Part shown: positions 53,931 through 62,928 of the stretch, piece after piece | Layout of the letters: every line of letters starts with the position of its first letter | Position numbering within the stretch: the first letter of the stretch is position 1 | Origin: Aridibacter sp965216195 | GTDB lineage: Bacteria; Acidobacteriota; Blastocatellia; Pyrinomonadales; Pyrinomonadaceae | Reading direction: 5' to 3' | NCBI GenBank assembly: GCA_965216195.1 | Contig: OZ244151.1 | Location: forward strand, 3,472,001 to 3,536,000 | Length of the DNA: 64,000 nucleotides | The notes under the pieces: model-generated | What the model was told of the DNA's origin: nothing | The model's database searches: none | What the model saw: the letters and a program-made list of their open reading frames with translations, nothing else | Program-made: the position numbers and the translations under genes

Positions 53931-55397
53931 ATGAAAAAAGACCTCAACGAATTTCAAACCTTGCTTGAACTTCACACCGAATGGCTCGCAGTAGATAGCA
54001 CGGACAAAACTTTTCCCGTGATGGCCAATGAAATCGAACTGGAGGAATCAAATCGTAAGGTTCTTTTCAGCATACTTGATGCGGACGGATATCATACGTG
54101 GCGAATCAAACACCTAACCATTGAGAGCATGGTGATTACTCTTACGCTAACCCGAAACTTTGGAAAAGATGAGCTCCGATTGCAGCTTATCCCGCGGAGC
54201 GAGGCAAGTGAATTTAGGACGCAGATAGAACTTGCCCGTATGGAACGAGCTAATCAACTCGCAGCGTCGGTCGCTGAGGAAATTTCAGGAGTTCGACCAA
54301 TCCGTGTAGAACTCAATAAAGAAAATGGTCGTTTTGCGCAAATAATTGTTGAAACCGACGGTGGAAAACAAAAAGCAATTCTGGCAGACGTATCCGAGAG
54401 TCTTTCACCCGAAGCACTTCTGACCTCAGCCATTATTTGGCTTTCAAAACTCAAACGCCGAAAGAATAGTCCGATCGAGGAAGTTTGGATTGTGAGCGAG
54501 AAGAAAATGGCAGCAGGTTTGAAAAAGCTTCATGCGTGTTTGGAAAAAAGCTGGAAGGAGCAGATAGAACTTTGGAAAGTAGATTCTAGCCAGCCAGAAA
54601 ACAAGCTTGCGCGAATCAAACAAATCCGAACCAGCGATCTATGGCGATACCAGCCAAAAAAGCTTCGCGCGATAAAAAACTCGTTTCAGAGCAAAACCTG
54701 CCGTGAGATCATAAAAACTTCGCCTTCTGAAATTGATTTTATCTACGTTAAAAACGGGGAAACTCTTAGATATCTTGGTTTGCCATTTTTGCGCGTCAGG
54801 GAGAATGTGGATAAAGAGGAGGCCTGGTTTGGAATTGATCAAAAGAGACGTTTGTTGAATGAGGATTCGCTCGACGAGTTTTACGACCTAATCGAAAATA
54901 TTAAAAAATACCGGCGCTATGATTCGCAAAACTTGCAACACGCATTTTTTGATTCCGCTCCCGAGGCTTGGCTCGAATCGCTCTTGCAAAGAAATATAAA
55001 GCGACTCGACGAAAATCTAATTTTGTCACCGATCTACAATCAATTCCGCACCTCCCGCGACAAAATTGATCTGCTCGCACTTCGTAAAGACGGTCGTTTG
55101 GTGATAATTGAGCTTAAGGTCTCAACGGATCGGGAAATGATTTTTCAGGCCGTGGATTACTGGCGGAAAATCGAACACCAGCGGCGAAAAGGACTTTTGG
55201 ATAAGGCAAAGCTTTTTGGAGACCGGAAAATAGCAGAGAAACCAACAATAGTCTATTTGGTTGCACCGACGCTAAGCTATCATCGTGATTTTGAGTTGTT
55301 ATCCAAGACAATTTCGCAAGAGATCGAGCTTTTTCGTTTTGATTTAGCTGAAGACTGGCGAAAAGAGATAAGAGTCTTGGGAAGAAAAAAGCTATGA
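53931..55397 (+). CDS. PD-(D/E)XK nuclease-like protein
   Basis: A 488-residue protein. The C-terminal quarter contains PEAWLESLLQRNIKRLDENLI followed by DKIDLLALRKDGRLVIIELK with candidate catalytic Asp380, Glu394 and Lys396, then AVDYWRKIEHQRRKGLLDK. This is the layout of PD-(D/E)XK endonucleases related to NucS/DUF91-type proteins. The N-terminal 300 residues are novel to me and are alpha/beta with many charged residues. No signal peptide. It follows the SGNH gene by 22 bp and precedes a basic secreted-protein gene, so co-transcription is plausible. Substrate (DNA or RNA) unknown. Confidence 0.75.
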   Translation: MKKDLNEFQTLLELHTEWLAVDSTDKTFPVMANEIELEESNRKVLFSILDADGYHTWRIKHLTIESMVITLTLTRNFGKDELRLQLIPRSEASEFRTQIELARMERANQLAASVAEEISGVRPIRVELNKENGRFAQIIVETDGGKQKAILADVSESLSPEALLTSAIIWLSKLKRRKNSPIEEVWIVSEKKMAAGLKKLHACLEKSWKEQIELWKVDSSQPENKLARIKQIRTSDLWRYQPKKLRAIKNSFQSKTCREIIKTSPSEIDFIYVKNGETLRYLGLPFLRVRENVDKEEAWFGIDQKRRLLNEDSLDEFYDLIENIKKYRRYDSQNLQHAFFDSAPEAWLESLLQRNIKRLDENLILSPIYNQFRTSRDKIDLLALRKDGRLVIIELKVSTDREMIFQAVDYWRKIEHQRRKGLLDKAKLFGDRKIAEKPTIVYLVAPTLSYHRDFELLSKTISQEIELFRFDLAEDWRKEIRVLGRKKL

Positions 55398-55459
55398 AAA
55401 GTGCGAAAAGGGTGATAGGCTACGCATACACCCCAATATTACTAGGTTGGAGAAAGATT

Positions 55460-56053
55460 ATGAATAGAAGTATTTGGAAAAAAGGGTTTGGTTTACTGTT
55501 AGGGCTCATTTTAATATTTGCATTTTCCAGCCTGTCTTTTGCCCAGGGAAAAGGTAAGGGTAAAGGCAAGGGGAAAGGAAAAGGCAATTCAAGTAGTGTT
55601 GAACCCGGTAATTCGAATGGTCGCGGTAAAGGGAAACTGAAAAAGAAAGGATCCGGAAATACGGTTGATGACTATTTGGATAGAGATCGTGATAGATACA
55701 GAAGCCGAAAAACCTCAAAGCGGTTTAACGGCTTGGCAAAAAAAATCGGCATGTCACCCGAGCGGGCAAGAATTTGGTATGAACGAGAACGCAGGTTAAA
55801 CCCGGATTTAACCTACGGACAATTTGTTGCAGCTAACATGATTGCACGGAAGCATGGTTCGAGATATCCGCGTTTGACGGCCCAAAGGATTCTGAGAAGA
55901 ATGCGCGGTGGCGAAAGTCTCGGACAGGCAACAAAAAATCTGGGTTTGAGAAGCGGCGATTATAAAAAGGAGCGGAAACGCATCCGCAAAGAAATAAAAA
56001 AATCCGGTAAAAATGCTAAGAAAGACCGGTATAATTACCGCATCGGAACATAG
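55460..56053 (+). CDS. Secreted basic protein with Gly-Lys repeat
   Basis: A 197-residue exported protein. The signal peptide (GFGLLLGLILIFAFSSLSFAQ) is followed by seven GK repeats, a Gly/Lys/Arg-rich stretch and an acidic-basic segment (VDDYLDRDRDRYRSRKT). The rest is helical and strongly basic (GMSPERARIWYERERRLNPDL, YPRLTAQRILRRMRGG, SGDYKKERKRIRKEIKK). It may bind polyanions such as nucleic acid or polysaccharide outside the cytoplasm. The ATG at 55460 follows AGAAAG. Function unknown. Confidence 0.7.
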   Translation: MNRSIWKKGFGLLLGLILIFAFSSLSFAQGKGKGKGKGKGKGNSSSVEPGNSNGRGKGKLKKKGSGNTVDDYLDRDRDRYRSRKTSKRFNGLAKKIGMSPERARIWYERERRLNPDLTYGQFVAANMIARKHGSRYPRLTAQRILRRMRGGESLGQATKNLGLRSGDYKKERKRIRKEIKKSGKNAKKDRYNYRIGT

Positions 56054-56081
56054 TTAGTAATTGATTGAAGTCTTTACACTG

Positions 56082-56314
56082 GAGGATGTCTGAAAAGTCA
56101 ATTTTGTCGCTGAAAGCGATTGATTTAATAGCGTCGGGGGCACCCCGACGTTATGCAATAATAATCGGGCTTTGTCCCTGAAGGGGACAAACAAACTATT
56201 GCGTATACGACACTTACAGCGTCGAAAAACAACTTCGCCTGAGTACGTCGGGATTCTCCCGACGCTACTCAATTTGTCCGCTTCACGGACACTTCAGGCT
56301 TTTCAGACATCCTC
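56082..56314. mobile_element. MITE-like element with 16-bp perfect terminal inverted repeats
   Basis: GAGGATGTCTGAAAAG (56082-56097) and its exact reverse complement (56299-56314) bound a 233-bp segment without a gene. Inside are several further palindromes, including TTTGTCCCTGAAGGGGACAAA-type (two halves of GTCCC/GGGAC) and GTCGGG/CCCGAC pairs at both sides. The right end supplies the last codons and the stop of the response regulator gene. This looks like a non-autonomous element or a composite REP cluster. Confidence 0.7.
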
Positions 56315-57037
56315 TTTTTCTTTTCCAACAAATCTGTAGCCGACTCCTCTTACTGTTTCCAATATTTTAGGTTTTGAGGGATTTACTTCTAAATGGCGCC
56401 TTAACCTAACGATAAAGTTATCGATAGCGCGCGTGTCTGTTTCTTCGTTAAGGCCCCACACTTCCTCCAAAATTTCCTTTCGTGAAACCGCTTTTCCTTC
56501 ATTTTCGATTAGGTGGCGCAGCAGGTTTGCTTCCATTAATGTGAGGCGAATAGTTTTGCGGTCGCTTCTTAATTCGAGATTTTGGAAATCTACAGTTTTA
56601 TCGTGTATCTCAAATTTTTCAATTCGGTTGTCTGTTGGAACGTCGGCATCAGCCTTGTCGATCATCCACTTCTGCCTACGCAAAAGCCCATTCAAGCGTG
56701 CAAGAAAAATCGAGAGCTCGAAAGGTTTCGGCAAATAATCGTCTGCGCCTGCTTCAAAACCCTGAAGCACATCCTCGGGCCTATTTCGTGCGGTGAGCAT
56801 CAGGATTGGAGTGAAATCCCCGGACTCCCGCAGTTTTCTTGCTACCTCAAATCCGTCGATCTCCGGAAGCATAACGTCTAACACGATTGCGGCATAGGCA
56901 TCCTCTTGAACGGAGAGTTTTTGAAGAGCAATTCTTCCATCGGCCGCGATTTCCGCTTCAAAGCCTTCGGCTTCTAGGTTATATCGTAGACCGTCCGCAA
57001 TGTGAGCCTCGTCTTCGACGATTAAGATTCTGTTCAT
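56303..57037 (-). CDS. OmpR/PhoB-type response regulator
   Basis: A 244-residue two-component regulator. The receiver domain (1-120) has the acidic pocket VEDEAH, phospho-acceptor Asp54 in VLDVMLPEIDGFEVA, the MLTARNRPEDVL switch region and KP at KPFELSIFL. The winged-helix DNA-binding domain follows (about 145-240; LTLMEANLLRHLIENEGKAVSRKEIL, IDNFIVRLRRHLE, TVRGVGYRFVG). No histidine kinase gene is adjacent, so it is an orphan here. The last three residues (EDV) and stop come from the terminal repeat of the element at 56082-56314, which may have replaced the original tail. Confidence 0.92.
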   Translation of the reverse strand: MNRILIVEDEAHIADGLRYNLEAEGFEAEIAADGRIALQKLSVQEDAYAAIVLDVMLPEIDGFEVARKLRESGDFTPILMLTARNRPEDVLQGFEAGADDYLPKPFELSIFLARLNGLLRRQKWMIDKADADVPTDNRIEKFEIHDKTVDFQNLELRSDRKTIRLTLMEANLLRHLIENEGKAVSRKEILEEVWGLNEETDTRAIDNFIVRLRRHLEVNPSKPKILETVRGVGYRFVGKEKEDV

Positions 57038-57088
57038 CTATTGACTAAGTTTATAGAGTTAGCTGTTGGAAATAAATGTCCGGGCTGG

Positions 57089-59929
57089 TTATTTTGAGGA
57101 ACTCATTATTTGTTTGAGCTCGTCCGTCCAGTTAAGTACGACGTTTAGTTTTTTTGGCAGGGTTCCGTGTTCGTCTTTAACCATCAGGAATTTTGTTCCA
57201 TCTGGTGATATATCAAAACTCGTTAAATATTTTCCCTCAAATAGGAGTTTTGGAGGTGAACTCTGAAAACCTCCGGAAGTGTTTACGCTAACCGAGTAAA
57301 ACTTTTTGGAATGCCGATAAAAAATCTCTTTTCCGCTTTTTGCCCAGACAGGAAACATTCCGCCGTCTTTTGTAATCGGAACTTTTGAACCCTCGCCGTT
57401 CCACGGTTGAGCATAGATTTGAGGTGACCCGGTATCCATTGAAAAATAGGCAAAAAATTTCCCATCGGGTGAGAACCGAAGCGTGTCTTCGCGAAACTTC
57501 GTGGCAGCGATCTTTTTGTATGAATCCCCTTTTAGAGGCTTTGTGACGATATCTAGGTTTTCCTGGCCGTCTTCCTTTGTTAAGGCAAGCACATCTTCCG
57601 TTGGATGTAAAGAATACGGACTGATCCGGTGAGGGTTTTCAGCAAGCTTTTCTGCAGCACCGGTACCGTCGCGTCTTCTTCTATAAACGGTATACGTGTC
57701 ATCTTTCAGAGTAGAATAAATAACCCATTGACCGTCGTTTGACCATAGCGGAATCTCGTTTTTACCTTCATCGGTAATTCGCGTGCCGATATTGCTTTCA
57801 ACGCTATAAACCCAGATATCGTCGTCATACGTAACGGCGATCCACCGACCGTCAGGTGACACCCTAGGCGAACTAAAATCGCCCTTTTTCTCGATCGCCG
57901 GAGTTTCTTTCCCGTCGCGTCCAACCCAGACGACCTGATTATTCGTGCGACTGATCACCGGTAAATATAGGAGCGTGCCATTATCGGCTATCTGCACATT
58001 GGGAAACATTCCGAAAAGATCAGGAACTACAAGAACCGGCTTTCCTACTGCTTTAAAACTATCTTCATCAAACGGCAGCGCCATGAGCTGATTACCACGA
58101 GCGAAAACGATATGTCCGGTCGAGACGTAGCTTCCAAGCGTTGCCCGGTCAGCCTCATCGATATATTTCGTCGTATTATCAGATACCGAAAATAAACCCA
58201 GGCGATTTGAGCCCTTGCGCGACACCGTAAATATCAAACCTTTTTCATTTGGGAACAGTTGCGGACTATAGTGCTGGTTTTCCTGATTTTCCTTATCGAT
58301 TTTGGTTAGGAGTTTTGGAGTTCCGCCGTCGGAGGGTACGCTGATTATTCCTTTTGGTGATCCGATATAAATATTGCCGTCCGTACCCCAGTGGCCGCCA
58401 CGGTTTGTCGGGCAGGCCTCACATATAACGATCGGATTTCCGCCGTTGGCCGGTACTTTCTTTATACCTTCTGATTTCGTAGCAAAGGCAATCCATTTTC
58501 CATCCGGTGAGAAAAATGCCGTTGTTCCTCCCTCTGTCCCGCGAACAGGCTTGGTTTCAAAACTACTTAAAGATCGAACATAAAACTTGGGACCATCAGA
58601 AAGGAACGTGGGCAAGACCAGCATCTTTCCATCCGGAGAAATCCTTGTGTTCATAACGTTCAGCCGAAGATTCGATTGAGGCGTCACCCCAAACCTGACC
58701 ACTTCATCGGCAGCGTTATTTTTCGAACCAAACCAATTCCACCCGACAAGTAAACCCAGCAAACCCAGGAGGCCAAGAAAACCGAATGCCACAAACGGAG
58801 ACCACGTCGATCGTCCAACATCTACCCGTTCAATCGGCTGCGAAAGCGAAACTCCGGAATCGATCGCGGAACGAACTTCTTGAAGAATCAATCTCACTTC
58901 GTTCATCGATTGATAACGATAACGAGGATCTTTATTTAGACACTTCATTATCAATCTCGATAGAAGATAAGGCGCCTCGGGTTTTCGATTGGAAACAGGC
59001 TGCGGTTCTTTGGTGAGCAGCTCACTAACGAAAGAGGCGTAGCTCTCACCGTTAAAAGGTTTTTGTCCGGTAATCGCCTCGTACATTACAACGCCAAGAC
59101 TAAAGATATCGCTTCGGTGATCGGCCGGTTTTCCCTCTGCTTGTTCGGGAGACATATAAGCCGGCGTTCCCATAACCTGCCCGGTCTTGGTGAGGTTCAA
59201 TGTGGAGGCATCAGTTGTAGAACCTTCATTTTGATCGATTCGGGCTAAACCGAAGTCAAGGATCTTCGGAACCCCTCCTGCCGCAATCATTATGTTGTTA
59301 GGCTTGATATCCCGGTGAACTATACCTTTTTCGTGGGCATGGAAAAGTGCGTCAGCAATTGCAACAAACCAATCGAGGAATGTACGTGTGTCAATCCCGT
59401 TTTCAGGTATCAGCTTGCCAAGCGAATCGCCATCGACATATTCCATCGTTATGAAATGCTGGTTGTCATCGGTCTCCTCCACAGAATAAACAGTAGCGAC
59501 ATTTGGATGATTGAGATTTGCCGCAGCCTTTGCTTCGGTCCGAAATCTCTTCACATAATCTGAATCGGGTGCGTATGTATCGGGAAGCGTTTTTACCGCA
59601 ATGGGCCGATTGAGCTTGGAATCCTGGGCAAGATAAACCTTGCCCATACCTCCTGAACCGAGTACGGATAGGACCTCGTAATGTCCGAGGCTGTCGCCGG
59701 TGAGCGTTTTGTGTTGATCGTCGGTGAGAAGATGACCGACATCCTTTGCCGCGTTGCCGCCAATGAAATTTCCTGCCTCATTGTCTGCTGCAAGAAGAGT
59801 CTCGACCTGTTGACGCAGGGATTCGTCATCAGCACAGGCTTTGTTGAGATATTGCTCTTTCTTATCGGGTTCGAGTCCAACAACCGATTGAAAAATCTCG
59901 TTGATCTTTTGCCATCTTTCGGGGGTCAT
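57089..59929 (-). CDS. Ser/Thr protein kinase with C-terminal TolB-like propeller
   Basis: A 946-residue membrane kinase. Residues 1-80 are the same N-terminal helical module seen in the other kinase (MTPERWQKINEIFQSV ... ESLRQQVETLL). The kinase domain (about 84-370) has Lys113 in IAVKTLPD, HRD at 205-207 in HRDIKPNNI and DFG at 225-227, with MGTPAYMSPEQ in the activation loop. A membrane helix follows (about 386-408; VAFGFLGLLGLLGLLVGW). The C-terminal half is a PD40 beta-propeller (SPDGKWIAFATKSEG, VSPDGRWIAVTYDDD, SPDGKFFAYFSMD), probably a ligand-sensing domain. The ECF sigma gene lies seven bases upstream, so they form an operon. Confidence 0.92.
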   Translation of the reverse strand: MTPERWQKINEIFQSVVGLEPDKKEQYLNKACADDESLRQQVETLLAADNEAGNFIGGNAAKDVGHLLTDDQHKTLTGDSLGHYEVLSVLGSGGMGKVYLAQDSKLNRPIAVKTLPDTYAPDSDYVKRFRTEAKAAANLNHPNVATVYSVEETDDNQHFITMEYVDGDSLGKLIPENGIDTRTFLDWFVAIADALFHAHEKGIVHRDIKPNNIMIAAGGVPKILDFGLARIDQNEGSTTDASTLNLTKTGQVMGTPAYMSPEQAEGKPADHRSDIFSLGVVMYEAITGQKPFNGESYASFVSELLTKEPQPVSNRKPEAPYLLSRLIMKCLNKDPRYRYQSMNEVRLILQEVRSAIDSGVSLSQPIERVDVGRSTWSPFVAFGFLGLLGLLGLLVGWNWFGSKNNAADEVVRFGVTPQSNLRLNVMNTRISPDGKMLVLPTFLSDGPKFYVRSLSSFETKPVRGTEGGTTAFFSPDGKWIAFATKSEGIKKVPANGGNPIVICEACPTNRGGHWGTDGNIYIGSPKGIISVPSDGGTPKLLTKIDKENQENQHYSPQLFPNEKGLIFTVSRKGSNRLGLFSVSDNTTKYIDEADRATLGSYVSTGHIVFARGNQLMALPFDEDSFKAVGKPVLVVPDLFGMFPNVQIADNGTLLYLPVISRTNNQVVWVGRDGKETPAIEKKGDFSSPRVSPDGRWIAVTYDDDIWVYSVESNIGTRITDEGKNEIPLWSNDGQWVIYSTLKDDTYTVYRRRRDGTGAAEKLAENPHRISPYSLHPTEDVLALTKEDGQENLDIVTKPLKGDSYKKIAATKFREDTLRFSPDGKFFAYFSMDTGSPQIYAQPWNGEGSKVPITKDGGMFPVWAKSGKEIFYRHSKKFYSVSVNTSGGFQSSPPKLLFEGKYLTSFDISPDGTKFLMVKDEHGTLPKKLNVVLNWTDELKQIMSSSK

Positions 59930-59936
59930 AAATGAC

Positions 59937-60506
59937 TCAAGTTTTCTTTACCTTGCTAAAAAGCCAGGCGCGAGCCGCACTCCAATCCCGACGGACCGTC
60001 CGGGTCGAAATATCAAGCGCCTCACCGATCTCCTTTTCGTTCATCCCGCCAAAATATCTCATCTCGACAATTTGTGCCTGACGCTCGTTTAACCCGGCGA
60101 GTTCTGTCAACGCTTCGTCTAGCGCTAGCAAGTCCGATTCTTTTTCCATCAAGACCGGCAGAGCCTCATCAAACGTAACTTTCGGATCTCCACCACCGCG
60201 TTTCTTTGCTGCGCGCGCGCGCGCAGAATCAACCAATATTCGCCGCATTAACTGTGCGGATATTGCAAAAAAATGGGTTCGATTCTGCCATTGAACTCGA
60301 CTCGAGTCTATCAAACGCAAATATGCCTCATTGACCAGGGCAGTGGTCTGAAGTGTATGGTCCGAACGCTGATTGCGCATATAGCTTCGCGCAAGTCTGC
60401 GCAGCTCGTCGTACACGAAGGGCATAAGCCTGTCTAACGCTTGCTTATCACCGTCACCCCAAGCTACGAGTAGTTGCGTTATTTCTTGTGGCGCTGTCTT
60501 ATCCAT
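59937..60506 (-). CDS. ECF RNA polymerase sigma factor, kinase-linked
   Basis: A 189-residue sigma factor. Region 2 spans ITQLLVAWGDGDKQALDRLMP to VNEAYLRLIDS and AISAQLMRRILVDSARARA; region 4 is MNEKEIGEALDISTRTVRRDW. It is similar to the other ECF factor in the window (24491-25054). The gene is immediately upstream of a Ser/Thr kinase gene with seven bases between. In ECF groups linked to Ser/Thr kinases, phosphorylation of the sigma factor replaces an anti-sigma factor as the control; here that is inference. The ATG at 60506 is favoured over GTG 60533. Confidence 0.9.
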   Translation of the reverse strand: MDKTAPQEITQLLVAWGDGDKQALDRLMPFVYDELRRLARSYMRNQRSDHTLQTTALVNEAYLRLIDSSRVQWQNRTHFFAISAQLMRRILVDSARARAAKKRGGGDPKVTFDEALPVLMEKESDLLALDEALTELAGLNERQAQIVEMRYFGGMNEKEIGEALDISTRTVRRDWSAARAWLFSKVKKT

Positions 60507-60723
60507 TTGGGGGTCTTCAAACGCAAATAACACCTAAAACCCTGTATCTATTAGCGTATGGAAGTTTACCACAATCAGGAAAATCAACTAAACAAAATTT
60601 TTTATCAAACGAATGTCCGGGTTTTTAAAGGAATGACGTCTTTACAAATGAAAGCGAAAACTCTCCATTTTTAATTTTGTCCCGGTCGGGACTTGGGTCA
60701 TATACAAATAATAAGGAGCAATC

Positions 60724-61206
60724 ATGGCACACATAACAACAATAGAAGGATTTAACGAGATTAACGTAGACAATCCAGTCGGCGCAGGAAGTCGAGCGGT
60801 AAACAACAGAGATGATGTATTGGTGGTTCAAGCAATGCTGAAATATGCGGTAGCCAATAATCCCTACTTTGCTTATACAAATGTTTTTCCGGTCACTGGT
60901 CAAATGGATAACGAAACGATCCTTAACATAAGGACATTTCAACAGTTTGTCCGAGAGAAGCTTAACAGCAGGGTTTCGGTTGATGGTCGAATCGATCCGG
61001 CAAAAGGACTATTTGTTAGTTCTGGAAAACGGGGCAACAGGCAGAGATTAACGTGGACCATTGGTCAATTAAATGGTGCGGCGCTTGAGGCTTGTTTTTT
61101 AAAAGGTCGTGAAGATTATATTGCAGACATCTGTAAAATGTATCCGCAGGTTAGAGCAATTCTTGCCGGTAACGCGGTTGGGTCGCTGCGGTTGGCTCTG
61201 GCTTAA
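60724..61206 (+). CDS. Peptidoglycan-binding-like protein
   Basis: A 160-residue protein. The middle resembles a peptidoglycan-binding helical module (NRDDVLVVQAMLKYAVAN, then VTGQMDNETILNIRTFQQFV, then VDGRIDPAKGLF), the repeat-with-D..T..A.R.FQ pattern of PGB_1 domains. There is no signal peptide, so its site of action is unclear. A strong ribosome site (AAGGAG) precedes the ATG by 5 bases, and a 14-nt palindrome (GTCCCG/CGGGAC, 60679-60692) lies in the leader. A terminator follows the stop. Confidence 0.6.
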   Translation: MAHITTIEGFNEINVDNPVGAGSRAVNNRDDVLVVQAMLKYAVANNPYFAYTNVFPVTGQMDNETILNIRTFQQFVREKLNSRVSVDGRIDPAKGLFVSSGKRGNRQRLTWTIGQLNGAALEACFLKGREDYIADICKMYPQVRAILAGNAVGSLRLALA

Positions 61207-61231
61207 AGTTAGACTGAAAAGTAGCTGTCTG

Positions 61232-61262
61232 AACCGCGAGGCTTTTGTCTCGCGGTTTTCTA
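61232..61262 (+). terminator. Terminator after the peptidoglycan-binding-like gene
   Basis: A perfect 9-bp stem, AACCGCGAG / CTCGCGGTT (61232-61240 and 61249-61257), with an 8-nt loop, followed by a T-rich run. Confidence 0.8.
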
Positions 61263-61382
61263 TTTCAGCAGCGATGGTTTAAGAAAAATTCTGGTCGATG
61301 TCCGCTTTTTACGAGCGTTTCCGTCTTAATGGGTGAAGGCGAAAAAGAATCGCTAAATTTTAATAATGTTAGGAGAGGAATC

Positions 61383-62441
61383 ATGAATATTAACGAAGAT
61401 AAACTACACAACTTACTTGGAAAATTTGTTGGAGATTTAGGTGCGACGATGTCGGCCGGAACAATCGTAATCGGTGAAAGACTTGGACTTTATAAGGCTA
61501 TGCGCGACGCCGGCAAAGCAGTAACCTCGAAAGAGCTTGCTGATCTTACTGATACCAAAGAACGCTACGTTCGCGAATGGTTAAACGCGCAGGCAGCAAG
61601 CGGTTATGTAGAGTACGACGACGAGTCGGGCAGCTACTATATGACAGACGAACAAACGTTTGTAATGACGGAGGAGACGAGCGCGGCATATCTTCCGGGT
61701 GCTTTCATTCTTGCGACATCAGCGCTCAAAGCTACCCCTAAAATTACGGAAAGGTTCAAATCCGGCGAGGGTTTGGGATGGCACGAACACGATCATGGAC
61801 TTTTCTGCGGAACCGAACTTTTCTTCCGGCCAGGTTATGGTGCGCATTTGGTGAGTGACTGGATCCCGGCACTCGATGGTGTCGAAGAAAAACTCAAGTC
61901 CGGCGCAAAGGTTGCCGATATCGGCTGCGGACACGGTGCTTCGACTATTCTCATGGCTCAGGCGTTTCCAAACTCGAAGTTTTATGGTTTTGATTATCAC
62001 GAGGATTCGATCAAGACTGCGCGGGAAAAAGCGGAAGCGGCCGGCGTTTCTGATCGAGTTACTTTTGAAGTAGCGAGCTCAACGGAGTACCCGGGAAACG
62101 ACTATGATTTTGTGACTTCGTTTGATTGTCTGCATGACATGGGCGACCCGGTTGGCGCATCGGCTCACGTTAAAAGCAGCCTGGCTGAAGACGGAACTTG
62201 GTTAATCGTTGAACCCTTTGCGGGCGATACCCCGGAGAGCAATCATAATCCGGTCGGTCGAATTTATTATTCGGCATCAACCCTGATCTGTACGCCTGCT
62301 TCACTTTCTCAGGAAGTTGGTTTGGCTTTAGGGGCACAAGCCGGCGAACAGCGGCTGCGGGAAGTAGTGACGGAAGGCGGATTTAGCTCACTCAGACGCG
62401 CCAGTGAAACTCCGTTTAACATAATTCTCGAAGTGAAGTAA
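61383..62441 (+). CDS. Class I SAM-dependent methyltransferase with winged-helix N-terminus
   Basis: A 352-residue methyltransferase. The N-terminal part (about 10-100) is a winged-helix dimerisation domain (KAVTSKELADLTDTKERYVREWLNAQAASGYVEY split by a turn). The SAM motif is KVADIGCGHGASTILMA (176-191), followed by FYGFDYHEDSIKTAREKAE and FDCLHDMGDP. This arrangement matches Rv2258c-like enzymes; the substrate is unknown. The ATG at 61383 has AGGAG nine bases upstream; a longer frame from 61245 would read through the preceding terminator. Confidence 0.88.
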   Translation: MNINEDKLHNLLGKFVGDLGATMSAGTIVIGERLGLYKAMRDAGKAVTSKELADLTDTKERYVREWLNAQAASGYVEYDDESGSYYMTDEQTFVMTEETSAAYLPGAFILATSALKATPKITERFKSGEGLGWHEHDHGLFCGTELFFRPGYGAHLVSDWIPALDGVEEKLKSGAKVADIGCGHGASTILMAQAFPNSKFYGFDYHEDSIKTAREKAEAAGVSDRVTFEVASSTEYPGNDYDFVTSFDCLHDMGDPVGASAHVKSSLAEDGTWLIVEPFAGDTPESNHNPVGRIYYSASTLICTPASLSQEVGLALGAQAGEQRLREVVTEGGFSSLRRASETPFNIILEVK

Positions 62442-62461
62442 CCGGTAACAAAAGCTTAAGT

Positions 62462-62496
62462 GAGAGGCTGTCTCGAAAGGCGGCTTCTCTTTTTTT
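62462..62496 (+). terminator. Terminator after the methyltransferase gene
   Basis: GAGAGGCTGTC pairs with GGCGGCTTCTC in RNA (11 bp with three G-U pairs; 62462-62489) around a 6-nt loop, followed by seven T residues. Confidence 0.8.
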
Positions 62497-62507
62497 GTGT
62501 CGGTTGC

Positions 62508-62928
62508 CTTGTGTTGGCGACCTGACCGTCAGGGAGGTGTCAATCTAAACAGACGTTGATCAGAACTGCTACTTCTTTCGGGAGCCCGCGTTAACACTTG
62601 GGCTACGGACACGAGTTTAATCTTGTGTTGGCGACCTGACCGTCAGGGAGGCGTCAATCTAAACAGACGTTTGATCAGAACTGCTACTTCTTTCGGGAGC
62701 CCGCGTTAACACTTGGGCTACGGACACGAGTTTAATCTTGTGTTGGCGACCTGACCGTCAGGGAGGCGTCAATCTAAACAGACGTTTGATCAGAACTGCT
62801 ACTTCTTTCGGGAGCCCGCGTTAACACTTGGGCTACGGACACCTCAGGGAGGGCTCCGTCAATCCAAATGGCTCCTGATCAGAACTATTTCTTCTAGCGG
62901 GAGCCCATGTCGACACCCGGGCTACGGA
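62508..62928. repeat. Tandem repeat block, 114-115 bp unit, three copies plus a divergent fourth
   Basis: Copies begin at 62508, 62622 and 62737 and are nearly identical; copies 2 and 3 have one extra base compared with copy 1. The third is cut after the GGGCTACGGACAC end and a divergent fourth covers about 62843-62928. Each unit contains the palindrome CCTGACCGTCAGG and a hairpin AGCCC...GGGCT. No reading frame runs through all copies. The unit carries REP-like elements, so tandem amplification of a noncoding element is the most likely origin. Confidence 0.8.

Noticed and set aside
60724..61206. Contractile-injection or tail-like protein
   Set aside because: Length and the VTGQMDNETILNIRTFQQFV pattern fit a peptidoglycan-binding-like module better, and no phage genes are nearby.
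62508..62928. CRISPR array
   Set aside because: Units are 114-115 bp with no short repeats separated by unique spacers, and there are no cas genes.
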